Assembly (NCBI GenBank): GCA_021443405.1
Contig: JABUUA010000019.1
Location: 21,949-46,884, forward strand
DNA length: 24,936 nucleotides
From: Bacteroidaceae bacterium
GTDB taxonomy: Bacteria > Bacteroidota > Bacteroidia > Bacteroidales > Bacteroidaceae
Reading direction: 5' to 3'
Position 1 is the stretch's first letter; every line of letters starts with the position of its first letter. Position numbers and translations under genes: made by a program. Under the pieces are notes generated by a model. That model made no database searches, was not told where the DNA came from, and worked only from the letters and a program-made list of their open reading frames with translations. Positions 8,901 through 15,611 of this stretch are shown piece after piece.

Positions 8901-9308
8901 CTCGACGAACTGAAGCACTCCGTGCAGAACGCTTCGTATGAGCAGAAAGACCCGCTCCTCATTTTCAAGCTCGAGAGCGCCAATCTCTTCAAGACAATGG
9001 TGAACAAGATTCACGACCGCGTCATCAGCATCCTCATGCGCGTGCAGATTCCCGAACTGCAGCCCATGACCGACGTGCAGCAGGCGCCCGCCCAGCGCGA
9101 GGAACCCCGGCCCAAGTACACCGAGAGCCGCACCGACCTCACCGACCCCAGCGTGCGCGCACAGCAGCAGGCCCAGCAACAGCAGGCCGCGCAACAGGAG
9201 CGCATCCCCGTGAGGCCCGTGCAGGCGCAGAACCTCCCCGGGCGCAACGACCCCTGCCCCTGCGGTAGCGGCAAGAAGTTCAAACAGTGCCACGGCCGCG
9301 GTCTCTAA
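5919..9308 (+). CDS. secA: Preprotein translocase ATPase subunit SecA
   Basis: SecA is the ATP-driven motor that pushes unfolded precursors through SecYEG. The 1129 residues are longer than E. coli SecA (901) but usual for Bacteroidota, which carry extra helical segments near residues 45-130 and in the first nucleotide-binding domain. Visible features are Walker A ATGEGKT (191-197), a DEAD-like DEVDSVLIDDARTP near 296, the MTGTAVTEAGEF and TNMAGRGTDI helicase motifs, and QLRGRSGRQGDPGSS. A Gln/Ala/Pro-rich linker leads to the C-terminal zinc motif NDPCPCGSGKKFKQCH, which binds SecB or membrane lipids. Apart from two TTA codons at its very start, the gene contains almost no TTA, CTA or TCA codons, which leaves a huge open frame on the opposite strand. 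Confidence 0.98.
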   Translation: MNLLNLLTKLFGNKASRDMKAIQPLVEQVNAIYPQIQALSNDGLRERSAALRKQVQDAPAELRQQIADLKARIEQTELQDRAPIFAQIDKLEKEVLEVLEKALTEVRAEAFAIVKSTAERFATNERTEVTATDFDRLLATKHDFVTIEGDKAYYANHWVAGGNDTAWNMVHYDVQLFGGTVLHQGKIAEMATGEGKTLVATLPVFLNALTGNGVHVVTVNDYLAKRDSEWMGPLYMFHGLSVDCIDKHQPNSEERRQAYLADITFGTNNEFGFDYLRDNMANDPRDLVQRSHNYAIVDEVDSVLIDDARTPLIISGPVPQGEEQLYEQYQPLVEKLVNVQRQLATQYLAEAKQLISNGEANNDEEMKAQGFLALYRSHKALPKNKPLIKFLSEPGIKAGMLATEEIYMENNNKRMPECVKPLYFVVDEKQNSADLTDKGHEWLANQVEDKELFVLPDITAQLSELEVSGLPEEERVAKKDQLYADYAIKSERMHTLQQLLKAYSMFNINEEYVIMDGEVKIVDEQTGRIMEGRRWSDGLHQAVEAKEHVRVQAATQTYATITLQNYFRMYHKLAGMTGTAVTEAGEFWNIYKLDVVEIPTNRPIARDDMNDRVYKTQREKYKAVILEIEKMRNAGRPVLVGTTSVEISEMLSKMLSMRKIPHQVLNAKLHQKEADIVALAGQSAKGTYTEKDAEGNTVTKEGMLGAVTIATNMAGRGTDIKLSEAVREAGGLAIIGTERHESRRVDRQLRGRSGRQGDPGSSVFFVSLEDKLMRLFASERIAKVMDRLGFEEGEMIEHPMINNSIERAQKKVEENHFGVRKRLLEYDDVMNKQRTVIYEKRRHALMGERIGMDIANMVWDRVCNILETRDLEYMREQFIKIFATECPISAADLDNKKLDDLAEEVYTQVMDRFKMRTLHMAGNAYHVIKMIKEQPEGPRYEMIRVPVVDGQRVYQIAVDIQKAYDTNGQEVVKAFEKTLLLHTIDEAWKENLRLLDELKHSVQNASYEQKDPLLIFKLESANLFKTMVNKIHDRVISILMRVQIPELQPMTDVQQAPAQREEPRPKYTESRTDLTDPSVRAQQQAQQQQAAQQERIPVRPVQAQNLPGRNDPCPCGSGKKFKQCHGRGL

Positions 9309-9342
9309 CCCGAAGAAACGAACCTAACAATACGCAACACCC

Positions 9343-9768
9343 ATGGAAGCAAGACAACAGATAGAGCGGGCCATCCGCAAGGTGGCCGACAAGTTCCCCG
9401 CAGGCCAGGAGCCTGTGCTCACCGACATTCATGTGCAGGTCATCCCCGGCAGCGGCGAGATTCGCATCTACAACGACGACGACCAGGAACTGCACCGCTG
9501 TGTGGTGGAGGAGTGGATTGACAGTCCCGATGCGTTCTACGACGAGGCCGCCGAGCAGATTTGCCAGTGCCTCGCGTCGCTGCGCGAGTCGGTCATCGAC
9601 AAGATGGCCGTGATGCAGCCTTTCTCGTTCGTGCTGGTGGACGAAGACCACGAGACGCTGCGCGACCTCTATCTGGTGGATGACGACACCCTCGTGCTGT
9701 CGGGCCCTCTGCTGGAGGGTCTCGACGAGGAGTTGGACGCCTTCCTTCGCGATTTGATGGTCGATTGA
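9343..9768 (+). CDS. Uncharacterised small acidic protein downstream of secA
   Basis: I do not recognise this 141-residue protein. It is strongly acidic, with runs such as NDDDQE, VDEDHE and VDDD. It has no signal peptide or membrane helix and probably folds as a mixed alpha/beta protein: a helix at 1-18, beta strands around TDIHVQVIPGSGEIRIY, a helix around 65-85, and a C-terminal helix. It carries three Cys (HRC and QICQC). It starts 34 bases after secA and ends 17 bases before a strong terminator, so it is the last gene of the lnb-secA operon. Codon use matches secA, which supports a real gene. The position suggests a link to secretion, but nothing in the sequence shows a function. Confidence 0.75.
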   Translation: MEARQQIERAIRKVADKFPAGQEPVLTDIHVQVIPGSGEIRIYNDDDQELHRCVVEEWIDSPDAFYDEAAEQICQCLASLRESVIDKMAVMQPFSFVLVDEDHETLRDLYLVDDDTLVLSGPLLEGLDEELDAFLRDLMVD

Positions 9769-9784
9769 TTGACCTCAGTTTTAG

Positions 9785-9823
9785 AGCCCCCGAGCCGGAT
9801 GGTTCGGGGGCTTTCTTGTTTTT
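9785..9823 (+). terminator. Intrinsic terminator of the lnb-secA operon
   Basis: A 12-bp stem (AGCCCCCGAGCC paired with GGTTCGGGGGCT, one G-U pair) closes a GGAT tetraloop and is followed by TTTCTTGTTTTT. This is a textbook rho-independent terminator 17 bases after the acidic-protein stop codon. Confidence 0.92.
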
Positions 9824-10067
9824 CGGCAGAACGTTGGGAAATGGGCACCGCGGTGACGCAGTTTCGTCACGCGCGTGACGGAGCATTTTTTCTCAGAAAA
9901 AACGACGGATTTTCTTAGAAGAATGAAGGTATTCCTCTGCATGTTGTAGATGGAACGTCTGGACGTGTCGGAAGCTGTTCCTGCAAAAGCGTATGTCTGC
10001 CTCATGGTGAAGCCTGCTTGTGCATCGGCAAATCTGTGTTCCTTAGCCTTGCTCGAGTTATAAATAA
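9824..10067. other. Gene-free interval between two terminators
   Basis: This stretch separates the plus-strand secA operon from the minus-strand C10/YjbR genes. No reading frame here looks real. The first 90 bases hold a cluster of palindromes, listed separately; the remainder (about 9920-10060) shows no promoter, repeat or RNA gene that I can recognise. Confidence 0.6.
9853..9916. repeat. Cluster of short palindromes
   Basis: Three unrelated dyads sit side by side. CGTCACGCGCGTGACG at 9865-9880 is a perfect 16-bp palindrome, with an extra GTGACG half-site at 9853-9858 that could pair with the same CGTCAC. TTTTTTCT-C-AGAAAAAA at 9886-9902 is a perfect 8-bp inverted repeat. An imperfect third dyad centred on TTCTTAGAA lies near 9910. 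They could be a back-up terminator, protein-binding sites or part of a small RNA. Confidence 0.55.
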
Positions 10068-10100
10068 AGCAGCCCCGAGAGGAAATGTCTCGGGGTTGCT
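10060..10100 (-). terminator. Intrinsic terminator after the C10 peptidase-YjbR pair
   Basis: AGCAGCCCCGAGA at 10068-10080 pairs with TCTCGGGGTTGCT at 10088-10100 (one G-U pair) around a 7-base loop. On the minus strand it is followed by TTATTTATAA. It lies 7 bases beyond the YjbR stop codon. The T tract is interrupted, so its efficiency is uncertain. Confidence 0.8.
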
Positions 10101-10107
10101 GTGTCTA

Positions 10108-10473
10108 TTACAAGGAGGTTTGTTCTGTCAGGGCGCGCTGTGCCTTCTTCGTTAGGTGGGAGAAGACCCACTCGTAGGCGTGGTCGGTTAATTCGCGAAC
10201 CAGTTCGGGGGCAATGTCTTCCCCTTCGAGGTGCAACTCCATCCAGTGGCGTTTGTGCCAGTGCCACGCTTGTCGGATGCTGGGGTAGGTGGCCGTAATC
10301 TCGTCGAACACGGCTGGGTCGCACTTGAGCACCAGCACTTGGCGTTGTTCGAGGGGCAGGCCGGCGAATATCTTACCGCCGACGCGGAAGGCCACATAGT
10401 CGTCGCCGAAGGGCATGTCCTCCGTAGTGAAGGGCTTTGACAGGCAATATTCCCGTGCCTCCTCGGTGTTCAT
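10108..10473 (-). CDS. MmcQ/YjbR family protein
   Basis: The 121-residue cytoplasmic protein matches the MmcQ/YjbR family in length and pattern: an N-terminal helix with the KPFTTEDMPFGDDYVAFRVGG start, the KIFAGLPLEQ strand, LVLKCDP, and the HWHKRHWMELHLEG segment, followed by a helix ending in SHLTKKAQRAL. The family has a CyaY-like/double-wing fold and is often named a DNA-binding protein, but the role is not established. The ATG comes 3 bases after the C10 peptidase stop, and the gene is followed by a terminator, so it is probably co-transcribed with the peptidase. No functional link between the two is known to me. Confidence 0.88.
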   Translation of the reverse strand: MNTEEAREYCLSKPFTTEDMPFGDDYVAFRVGGKIFAGLPLEQRQVLVLKCDPAVFDEITATYPSIRQAWHWHKRHWMELHLEGEDIAPELVRELTDHAYEWVFSHLTKKAQRALTEQTSL

Positions 10474-10476
10474 GCC

Positions 10477-12207
10477 TTAGCGGACAAAGTATTTCTTGCC
10501 GCCGCGGATGAGCAGACCGCGCGTGTTGTTGGCAACCTTGCGGCCCATGAGGTCGTAGGTGGCATCGTCGTCGGCCGGGCGACGGATGGTTTCGGGAATG
10601 CTCTCCACGTCGGCCGCTACGATTTCGATGGCCTTGGCAGGGTCGATGCGGGTGGCTGACTGAGCCTTGCCGTTGGCGCCGATGACTACCTCGTACATCA
10701 TCACGCCGCCCTCGACGCGGGCGTACTGCTCACGCGTTTCATTGCTGGCCTGCGATATCATGTACAGCAGATAGGTGCCGGCGGGGATGTCGGTGAAGTA
10801 CTCCATGAAGTCGATGGAATAGCGGCCCGTCAGACTCATGCCGTAGTAGGGGGGCATGACTTCGTAGCTGCCGTCTTCGTACGGCTCGGTGCTGAGGAGG
10901 CTGAGCGCGGCTCCTACGGTGGGGTCGTCTTTGTTTTCCAGCATGAGCGACAGATTGCCGAAGAAGTAGAGCGAGCCGCTGTAGTTGTAGATGCCGTCGC
11001 AGGCAAAGGTGAGATGACCGGCCGAGGTGACCTTCACGGTGGGCTCGTTCATACACCAGATGGAGCAACCGTAGCGACCGCGGTTGCCGTCGGCAGGCGA
11101 GGGCTCGGGGCGCATGCCCAGGATGATGACGTTGGAGGTCTGCGAGAAGTTCATGCCTGCGCAGGTGAGATAGTTGAGCGTGAAGAAACCGTCGTACTCG
11201 CCCTGCCAACCCCAGTTGACATAGACCTTGCCGTTCGACTGCATGCCGCTGAGCACAAAGGCGTGTCCCTCGTGGTCGTTGGTAGAACCACCGTAGAAGA
11301 TGGGGTGCTTCTCAGCGAGCTCGCTATATATTAGGTCGTTCCATTCGTCGTTGGAATAGAACTCGCGGTAGAAGGTTCCCACTTGCAGCGAATCGTACAG
11401 GAGGTTGTTGGTGAAAGCACCAGCCACGTCCATGGGCGACGAAGCACTGGCGTCGAGACCGTAGCTCATGTGCACGGTATAGCCGCAGTCTCGCATGAGG
11501 TTGGCCACTGCCGTGGCTTGGGCGTTGGTGTAGTCCGTGTTGTAGTAGTCGTTAATCATGTTGTCCCAGTCAATCTTCTGGGTCACCCAGAGCTTCGACG
11601 ACTTGGGGGTTTCGTTGCCGTTGGCGTCGACGACGCTGTACTCGTAACCGGTGGAACCGTTGACTTTGGCGGGATACTTGTAGTAGTTGCAAATCTGTGC
11701 CATAGCCGTGGCGGTGCAACCCGTCAGCGTGCGCTGGCCGCCGGTCTGGGGACATGTGTTGTTGTACGGCGCACTCTGGCTCCACTTCGTCTTCATGAAG
11801 TTGGCGACGTTCTTGGGCGTGGCTGCCTGCAACTCGGGTACGTCGCCCAGACCATTGGCCTGGCGGTACTGGAGTGTGGCGCTGGTGGTCTGCAGCCACC
11901 AGTAGAAGTTGTCGGGCATGTAGTTGCCGCTGAACGAGCGGTCGGTGACGCCGAGGATGGGTTCGAAAGCGTCGTCGCAGCTCACGACCACGGTGCCCAC
12001 CTCGGGCAGGTCGAACATCTTGAGCTGAGCGTCGGCGTAAATCTCACGCATGTTGTCGGCGAAGTCGGCCTTAGCCATGCGTTTTGTGGTAGCGCGGTCG
12101 GAGAGTGCCTTGGCGGCGAGATTGCGCATCTGCTTGTCGGTACGCTCGTATGCGTGCGTCATTCCTGTTGCCACGAGGGCCAGTGTGAGGAGTAGAAATT
12201 TCTTCAT
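10477..12207 (-). CDS. Secreted C10 family cysteine peptidase (streptopain/interpain-like)
   Basis: This is a 576-residue prepro-enzyme. A signal peptide (1 to about 19, ending THA) is followed by a propeptide to roughly residue 125 and then the C10 papain-like domain. Catalytic Cys164 lies in LTGCTATAMAQI, His315 in EGHAFVLSGM, and VNWGWQGEYDGFF (330-342) is the conserved Asn/Trp segment that shapes the active site. The pattern matches streptococcal SpeB and Prevotella interpain A. A beta-rich region follows. The last residues, YDLMGRKVANNTRGL then a basic GGKKYFVR tail, resemble the C-terminal sorting domain of type IX secretion in Prevotella, implying export to the surface or medium. A promoter lies upstream and YjbR follows at 3 bases. 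It probably degrades host or dietary protein. Confidence 0.92.
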   Translation of the reverse strand: MKKFLLLTLALVATGMTHAYERTDKQMRNLAAKALSDRATTKRMAKADFADNMREIYADAQLKMFDLPEVGTVVVSCDDAFEPILGVTDRSFSGNYMPDNFYWWLQTTSATLQYRQANGLGDVPELQAATPKNVANFMKTKWSQSAPYNNTCPQTGGQRTLTGCTATAMAQICNYYKYPAKVNGSTGYEYSVVDANGNETPKSSKLWVTQKIDWDNMINDYYNTDYTNAQATAVANLMRDCGYTVHMSYGLDASASSPMDVAGAFTNNLLYDSLQVGTFYREFYSNDEWNDLIYSELAEKHPIFYGGSTNDHEGHAFVLSGMQSNGKVYVNWGWQGEYDGFFTLNYLTCAGMNFSQTSNVIILGMRPEPSPADGNRGRYGCSIWCMNEPTVKVTSAGHLTFACDGIYNYSGSLYFFGNLSLMLENKDDPTVGAALSLLSTEPYEDGSYEVMPPYYGMSLTGRYSIDFMEYFTDIPAGTYLLYMISQASNETREQYARVEGGVMMYEVVIGANGKAQSATRIDPAKAIEIVAADVESIPETIRRPADDDATYDLMGRKVANNTRGLLIRGGKKYFVR

Positions 12208-12246
12208 CTGTATATAAAATGTTGTGTTTCGTTAGAACTTTGGCTA

Positions 12247-12254
12247 CAAAGATA
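12247..12254 (-). promoter_or_regulatory. -7 box for the C10 peptidase gene
   Basis: On the minus strand TATCTTTG matches the TAnnTTTG consensus. It lies 40 bases before the ATG at 12207, giving a leader of about 30-35 bases. No clear -33 element is seen at 19-21 bases, so the promoter may be weak or need an activator. Confidence 0.5.
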
Positions 12255-12300
12255 CTAATTTTTTCTTACATACGCGCGCCAACGACAGTTAAAACTAACG

Positions 12301-12334
12301 AAAAATCGGGCGCACCCGTGTGGATGCGCCCGAT
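12301..12334 (-). terminator. Terminator of the susC-susD-lipoprotein operon
   Basis: ATCGGGCGCA pairs perfectly with TGCGCCCGAT (10-bp stem, 10-base loop). On the minus strand a run of five T follows. It starts 21 bases after the lipoprotein stop and separates that operon from the C10 peptidase gene. Confidence 0.88.
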
Positions 12335-12355
12335 GGAACTGTGAGAAAAGTGGGC

Positions 12356-13921
12356 TTACTTACCAGCGTAAGTGGCGAACTTCTCCATTTTGCAGAAGGT
12401 CTTCATCTTGTGCTCGGTCTGGAAATACTTGGGCAGACCGCTCTGCTGTGACTTGGCAGCGCGGGCGGCACGAGCGGCAGCCTCGCCAGTCAGCTGGAAG
12501 GTGTCGTGAACGTAACCGAAGTCGCCGTCGTCGCAGTAGTACACGAGATAGAAGTGGAAGGTGCCGTTGTCGCCATCGTAGTAGCAGGGATACTGGCTGG
12601 TGAGACCAGCACTGGCGAAGTCGATACCGTAGATGTCGCCATAGTTGGCATCCGTCACACCGGTGAACGACTTATCAACAGTGATGGTGCCGTCGTCGTT
12701 CATGGTGAAGGTCATGGCGCCGTTCTTGTCAATCCACGGCTGAATCTTGTAAACGGAATTGTCTTCCATTGCCGAGTACAGCACGTAGTCTCTGCCGAGA
12801 ACCACGTTCTCGTCCTCGGTGAACACACCGCCGCCACCTTGGTGGAAGGTCTCTACGGCGTGGGTGTAGTAACCGACGTACAAGGGTGCCCACGTGTAGT
12901 CAGTAGGCTTCTCCTCTTCGGTGTAGAGCAGTTCTACAACCTTGGCAGGATCCGTGGTGAACGTGCTTGTCTTGCTGCAGACGTAGGTGCCGTTGGCGGG
13001 CAGGTACATATACAGAGAGTTGGCGCCGAAGGTCACCGTGTAGTGGTGGCCGCTGATGGCAGCGGAGCCAAGGGGGTATTTGCTCTTGTCTTCGCTCAGA
13101 GTTCCGTAGATAGAACCTGACTCAAAGGCGCCATAACCCCAGTCGCTACCGAGCAAGAACGAGCCTAACGTAGCCTCGGCGCCGTTGATGGTGATAATCA
13201 TGGGGTCGGACTCGCCCGTGAGGTCTTCGTCGGCATTGTAGGGATAACCCACGTAAGCCACGTGCTCTGGGTTGTCGTCGAGTTGAACGATGGCGTCGTC
13301 CGTGAAGTTCTGACCGTCGTTGGGAGTCACGATAGAGTAGGGTGACGCGAAACGGAAGCGCACCTCGCCTGAGGGCAGAACGGCCTTCTCGTATTCGACG
13401 GCCATGGGGAGGGTCTGTACGCTGAAGAGCGAACCGATGAGACCGTCAATCCAGAAACCGGGTTGGTCGGCCTTCTCCCACTTCACGAGTGAAACGGTGG
13501 CGGTGAAGTCATAGTTCGTGTTCACGTTACCATACTTGGCGACAACGCTGGGGTCGAGAGCGACGGAAACTTTGCGCGTCTCGCCAGCGGGAATCTTAGA
13601 GAAGTCGAGAGTAACGACTGCCGTTTCGGCACCAGCTGCAAAGTCAACAGTGGCGGGCACGGTCCAGGCATCGTCCTCGTTCAGAGTGACAATCAAGGGA
13701 ATGCTCAGCGCTTCGTCGGTCAGTTTGCGGCAAACAGTAACGTCGAGCGTTGTTACGGTGCCGGGTTCAACCTCCAGCTTCGCAGTACCATTCTCGAAGT
13801 ACACGGCGGGGCAGTTGGGATCTTCGGGTTCACCGGGCGTATACTCGTAAGAATCGGTACAAGCACTCAGGGCGAACACGCCTGCCATTGCAGCCATGAT
13901 ATATTTCAAATGCTTTTTCAT
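12356..13921 (-). CDS. SusE/SusF-position surface lipoprotein, family not recognised
   Basis: The 521-residue protein is the third gene of the SusCD operon. The signal peptide ends in the lipobox LSAC (Cys21) and is followed by TDSYEYTPGEPEDPN, an acidic stretch like the surface-export signal of Bacteroidota lipoproteins. Residues about 35-150 look like a Calx-beta or immunoglobulin-like beta domain (ALSIPLIVTLNEDDAW, AAGAETAVVTLDFSKIPAG). The rest is beta-rich, with many Tyr, Gly, Asp and Trp, and no catalytic motif is evident. Proteins in this position usually sit on the cell surface and help the SusCD importer capture its ligand. The C-terminal 40 residues (EAAARAARAAKSQQSG and on) are Ala/Lys-rich and unlike the rest. 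No substrate can be assigned. Confidence 0.82.
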   Translation of the reverse strand: MKKHLKYIMAAMAGVFALSACTDSYEYTPGEPEDPNCPAVYFENGTAKLEVEPGTVTTLDVTVCRKLTDEALSIPLIVTLNEDDAWTVPATVDFAAGAETAVVTLDFSKIPAGETRKVSVALDPSVVAKYGNVNTNYDFTATVSLVKWEKADQPGFWIDGLIGSLFSVQTLPMAVEYEKAVLPSGEVRFRFASPYSIVTPNDGQNFTDDAIVQLDDNPEHVAYVGYPYNADEDLTGESDPMIITINGAEATLGSFLLGSDWGYGAFESGSIYGTLSEDKSKYPLGSAAISGHHYTVTFGANSLYMYLPANGTYVCSKTSTFTTDPAKVVELLYTEEEKPTDYTWAPLYVGYYTHAVETFHQGGGGVFTEDENVVLGRDYVLYSAMEDNSVYKIQPWIDKNGAMTFTMNDDGTITVDKSFTGVTDANYGDIYGIDFASAGLTSQYPCYYDGDNGTFHFYLVYYCDDGDFGYVHDTFQLTGEAAARAARAAKSQQSGLPKYFQTEHKMKTFCKMEKFATYAGK

Positions 13922-13953
13922 TGTTCTTTAGAATTAGTAGTGAAACACTTGTT

Positions 13954-15591
13954 TTACTCTTCCACCCAAGGAGTGTAAGCGTCGCTGGGGTCGGGACTGT
14001 TCCAACCGAGTATGCCCTCGTTGTTGTTTTGCTCCGTGCGGACGATTACGAGGTTCATCCATGCGGGACGGCCTTGTGTGTTGAGACGCTCCTTCTCGGC
14101 GTGGTTGGTTCCCTTGTAACCACGGGTTACCGAGTAGTTGAGACGCTTGATGTCGAAGAAGGTCTGACCCTCACCCCAGAGCTCGATACGCTTCTGGAAG
14201 ACGATTTCCTCCACGACGCTGGCCATGTCGCTTACCTGAGGACTGTACTGAGCGTCGCGGTTGCTCATGAAGTCCTTCAGCAGTGCCAAGCCCTTGCCGG
14301 GGTTGGTGTGGGCGGCAGCCTCTGCCTCGATGAAGTACATTTCCTCGACGCGCATGATGGGATAAGCCGCTGCTGCACCCGTCTGGTAGTCGGTACCGTT
14401 GCCCTGAGCGGGGCGGAACTTGAGCTGAGCAAAGTTCACCATCGCGGCCTTTTCCTTGGCGTCCATGGTGGGGCAGTAGTCGTTCATGCCGTCCAGAGGA
14501 GAACCTGCGGGAGCCTTCCAAGCGAGTTTGCGGAAGTCGGTGTCAGAAATACGGGCGTACACTAAGCTATCCATAACGGTGTACATGCCAGTAGCACTAC
14601 CCGTGTAACCGAAGGTGGTCTGGTTGCTCATCCAAGAAGTGAAGTTGATGATACCCGTCTGCACGGTACCCGTCTCGCTGTTCTGAGTGGCAGCCCACAT
14701 GAACTGGCTGGCCTGGTTGAAACCGTTGATGGGGTCCAGCCAAGTGTTTTGGTCCATGATGCCGACGCTTGAGGCGTCGATGGCCTTGCGGGCATAGGTC
14801 TCAGCCTTGGCGTAGCTCTCAATCCACATGTACAGACGTGCATACAGACCATAGACGCAAGCCTTGTCGGGCAGGGTGGGGTCAACGAGAGTTGCGGGGA
14901 CGAAGTCCATAAGTTTCTCGGCTTCTTGCAGGTCTTCCTCAATGAAGGCAGCCATTTCGGCGCGCTTCACGCGGGGATTGTTGCGAGCCTGCTCCACGGT
15001 GATGTCGTGCTTGATGATGGGCACGGTCAGGCTATCGACACGGTTACCCGTGAGGGGGTTTAAACCGTCCACCTTGTCGTTGGGCAGGAACTCGTACATA
15101 CGAGCGAGGTCGAGGAAGAGCATAGCGCGGTAGGCCAGTGCGATGGCGCGGTAGCCTTTCTGTGCGTCGCTTGACTCGTTCACCTCGGGGAGCGTTGAAA
15201 GAATGGTGTTGGCACCCTTGACAAACGTCCAATAGTAGTTCCAGACGTACTGAGCTAAGATGTAGTCTTCACCTTGATAGGTGTTCTCACCATAGTTGCC
15301 ATACCAAGAGTAACCCAAGTCACCACCGACGCAAAGGTCTTGTGTGTACTCGTCACGAATACGCATCAGGCCGGCGTAGCCATAGGTGTTGTGGCGGTCG
15401 CTCGCCCAAACACTGTTGAACTGAGCGGGGAGACCCAGCACGAGGCTCTCTGTGGCACTGGGGTTTGTCTTCACCTGTGTTTCTGTGACGGTGCTACCTT
15501 CGGGGAAGGTTTCCTGCAAACATCCAGTCAGAGAGGCCATAGCAAACACACCCATCAGGGAATGCAAGAGATATTTCTTCATATTTTTCAT
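13954..15591 (-). CDS. SusD/RagB family substrate-binding lipoprotein
   Basis: The 545-residue protein has a lipoprotein signal with lipobox LTGC (Cys24). SusD proteins form the lid over the SusC barrel on the cell surface and bind the incoming glycan or peptide. Family features are the long N-terminal helical part with NYYWTFVKGANTILSTLPE and KGYRAIALAYRAMLFLDLAR (a TPR-like helix), the PIIKHDITVEQARNNPRVKR segment, and the C-terminal EEMYFIEAEAAAHTNPGKGL and KRIELWGEGQTFFDIKRLN motifs, the last being one of the most conserved SusD signatures. It starts 20 bases after the susC stop and is followed 32 bases later by the surface lipoprotein. The ligand cannot be told from sequence. Confidence 0.95.
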   Translation of the reverse strand: MKNMKKYLLHSLMGVFAMASLTGCLQETFPEGSTVTETQVKTNPSATESLVLGLPAQFNSVWASDRHNTYGYAGLMRIRDEYTQDLCVGGDLGYSWYGNYGENTYQGEDYILAQYVWNYYWTFVKGANTILSTLPEVNESSDAQKGYRAIALAYRAMLFLDLARMYEFLPNDKVDGLNPLTGNRVDSLTVPIIKHDITVEQARNNPRVKRAEMAAFIEEDLQEAEKLMDFVPATLVDPTLPDKACVYGLYARLYMWIESYAKAETYARKAIDASSVGIMDQNTWLDPINGFNQASQFMWAATQNSETGTVQTGIINFTSWMSNQTTFGYTGSATGMYTVMDSLVYARISDTDFRKLAWKAPAGSPLDGMNDYCPTMDAKEKAAMVNFAQLKFRPAQGNGTDYQTGAAAAYPIMRVEEMYFIEAEAAAHTNPGKGLALLKDFMSNRDAQYSPQVSDMASVVEEIVFQKRIELWGEGQTFFDIKRLNYSVTRGYKGTNHAEKERLNTQGRPAWMNLVIVRTEQNNNEGILGWNSPDPSDAYTPWVEE

Positions 15592-15611
15592 AATTGTTTG
15601 CTTTGAGTTGG

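Noticed and set aside
5937..9293. An antisense open frame of 1118 codons covering almost all of secA
   Set aside because: It is in exact codon register with secA, so its stops could only come from TTA, CTA or TCA codons of secA, which this GC-rich, codon-biased gene avoids. The predicted protein is Leu/Val/His-rich with no recognisable domain.
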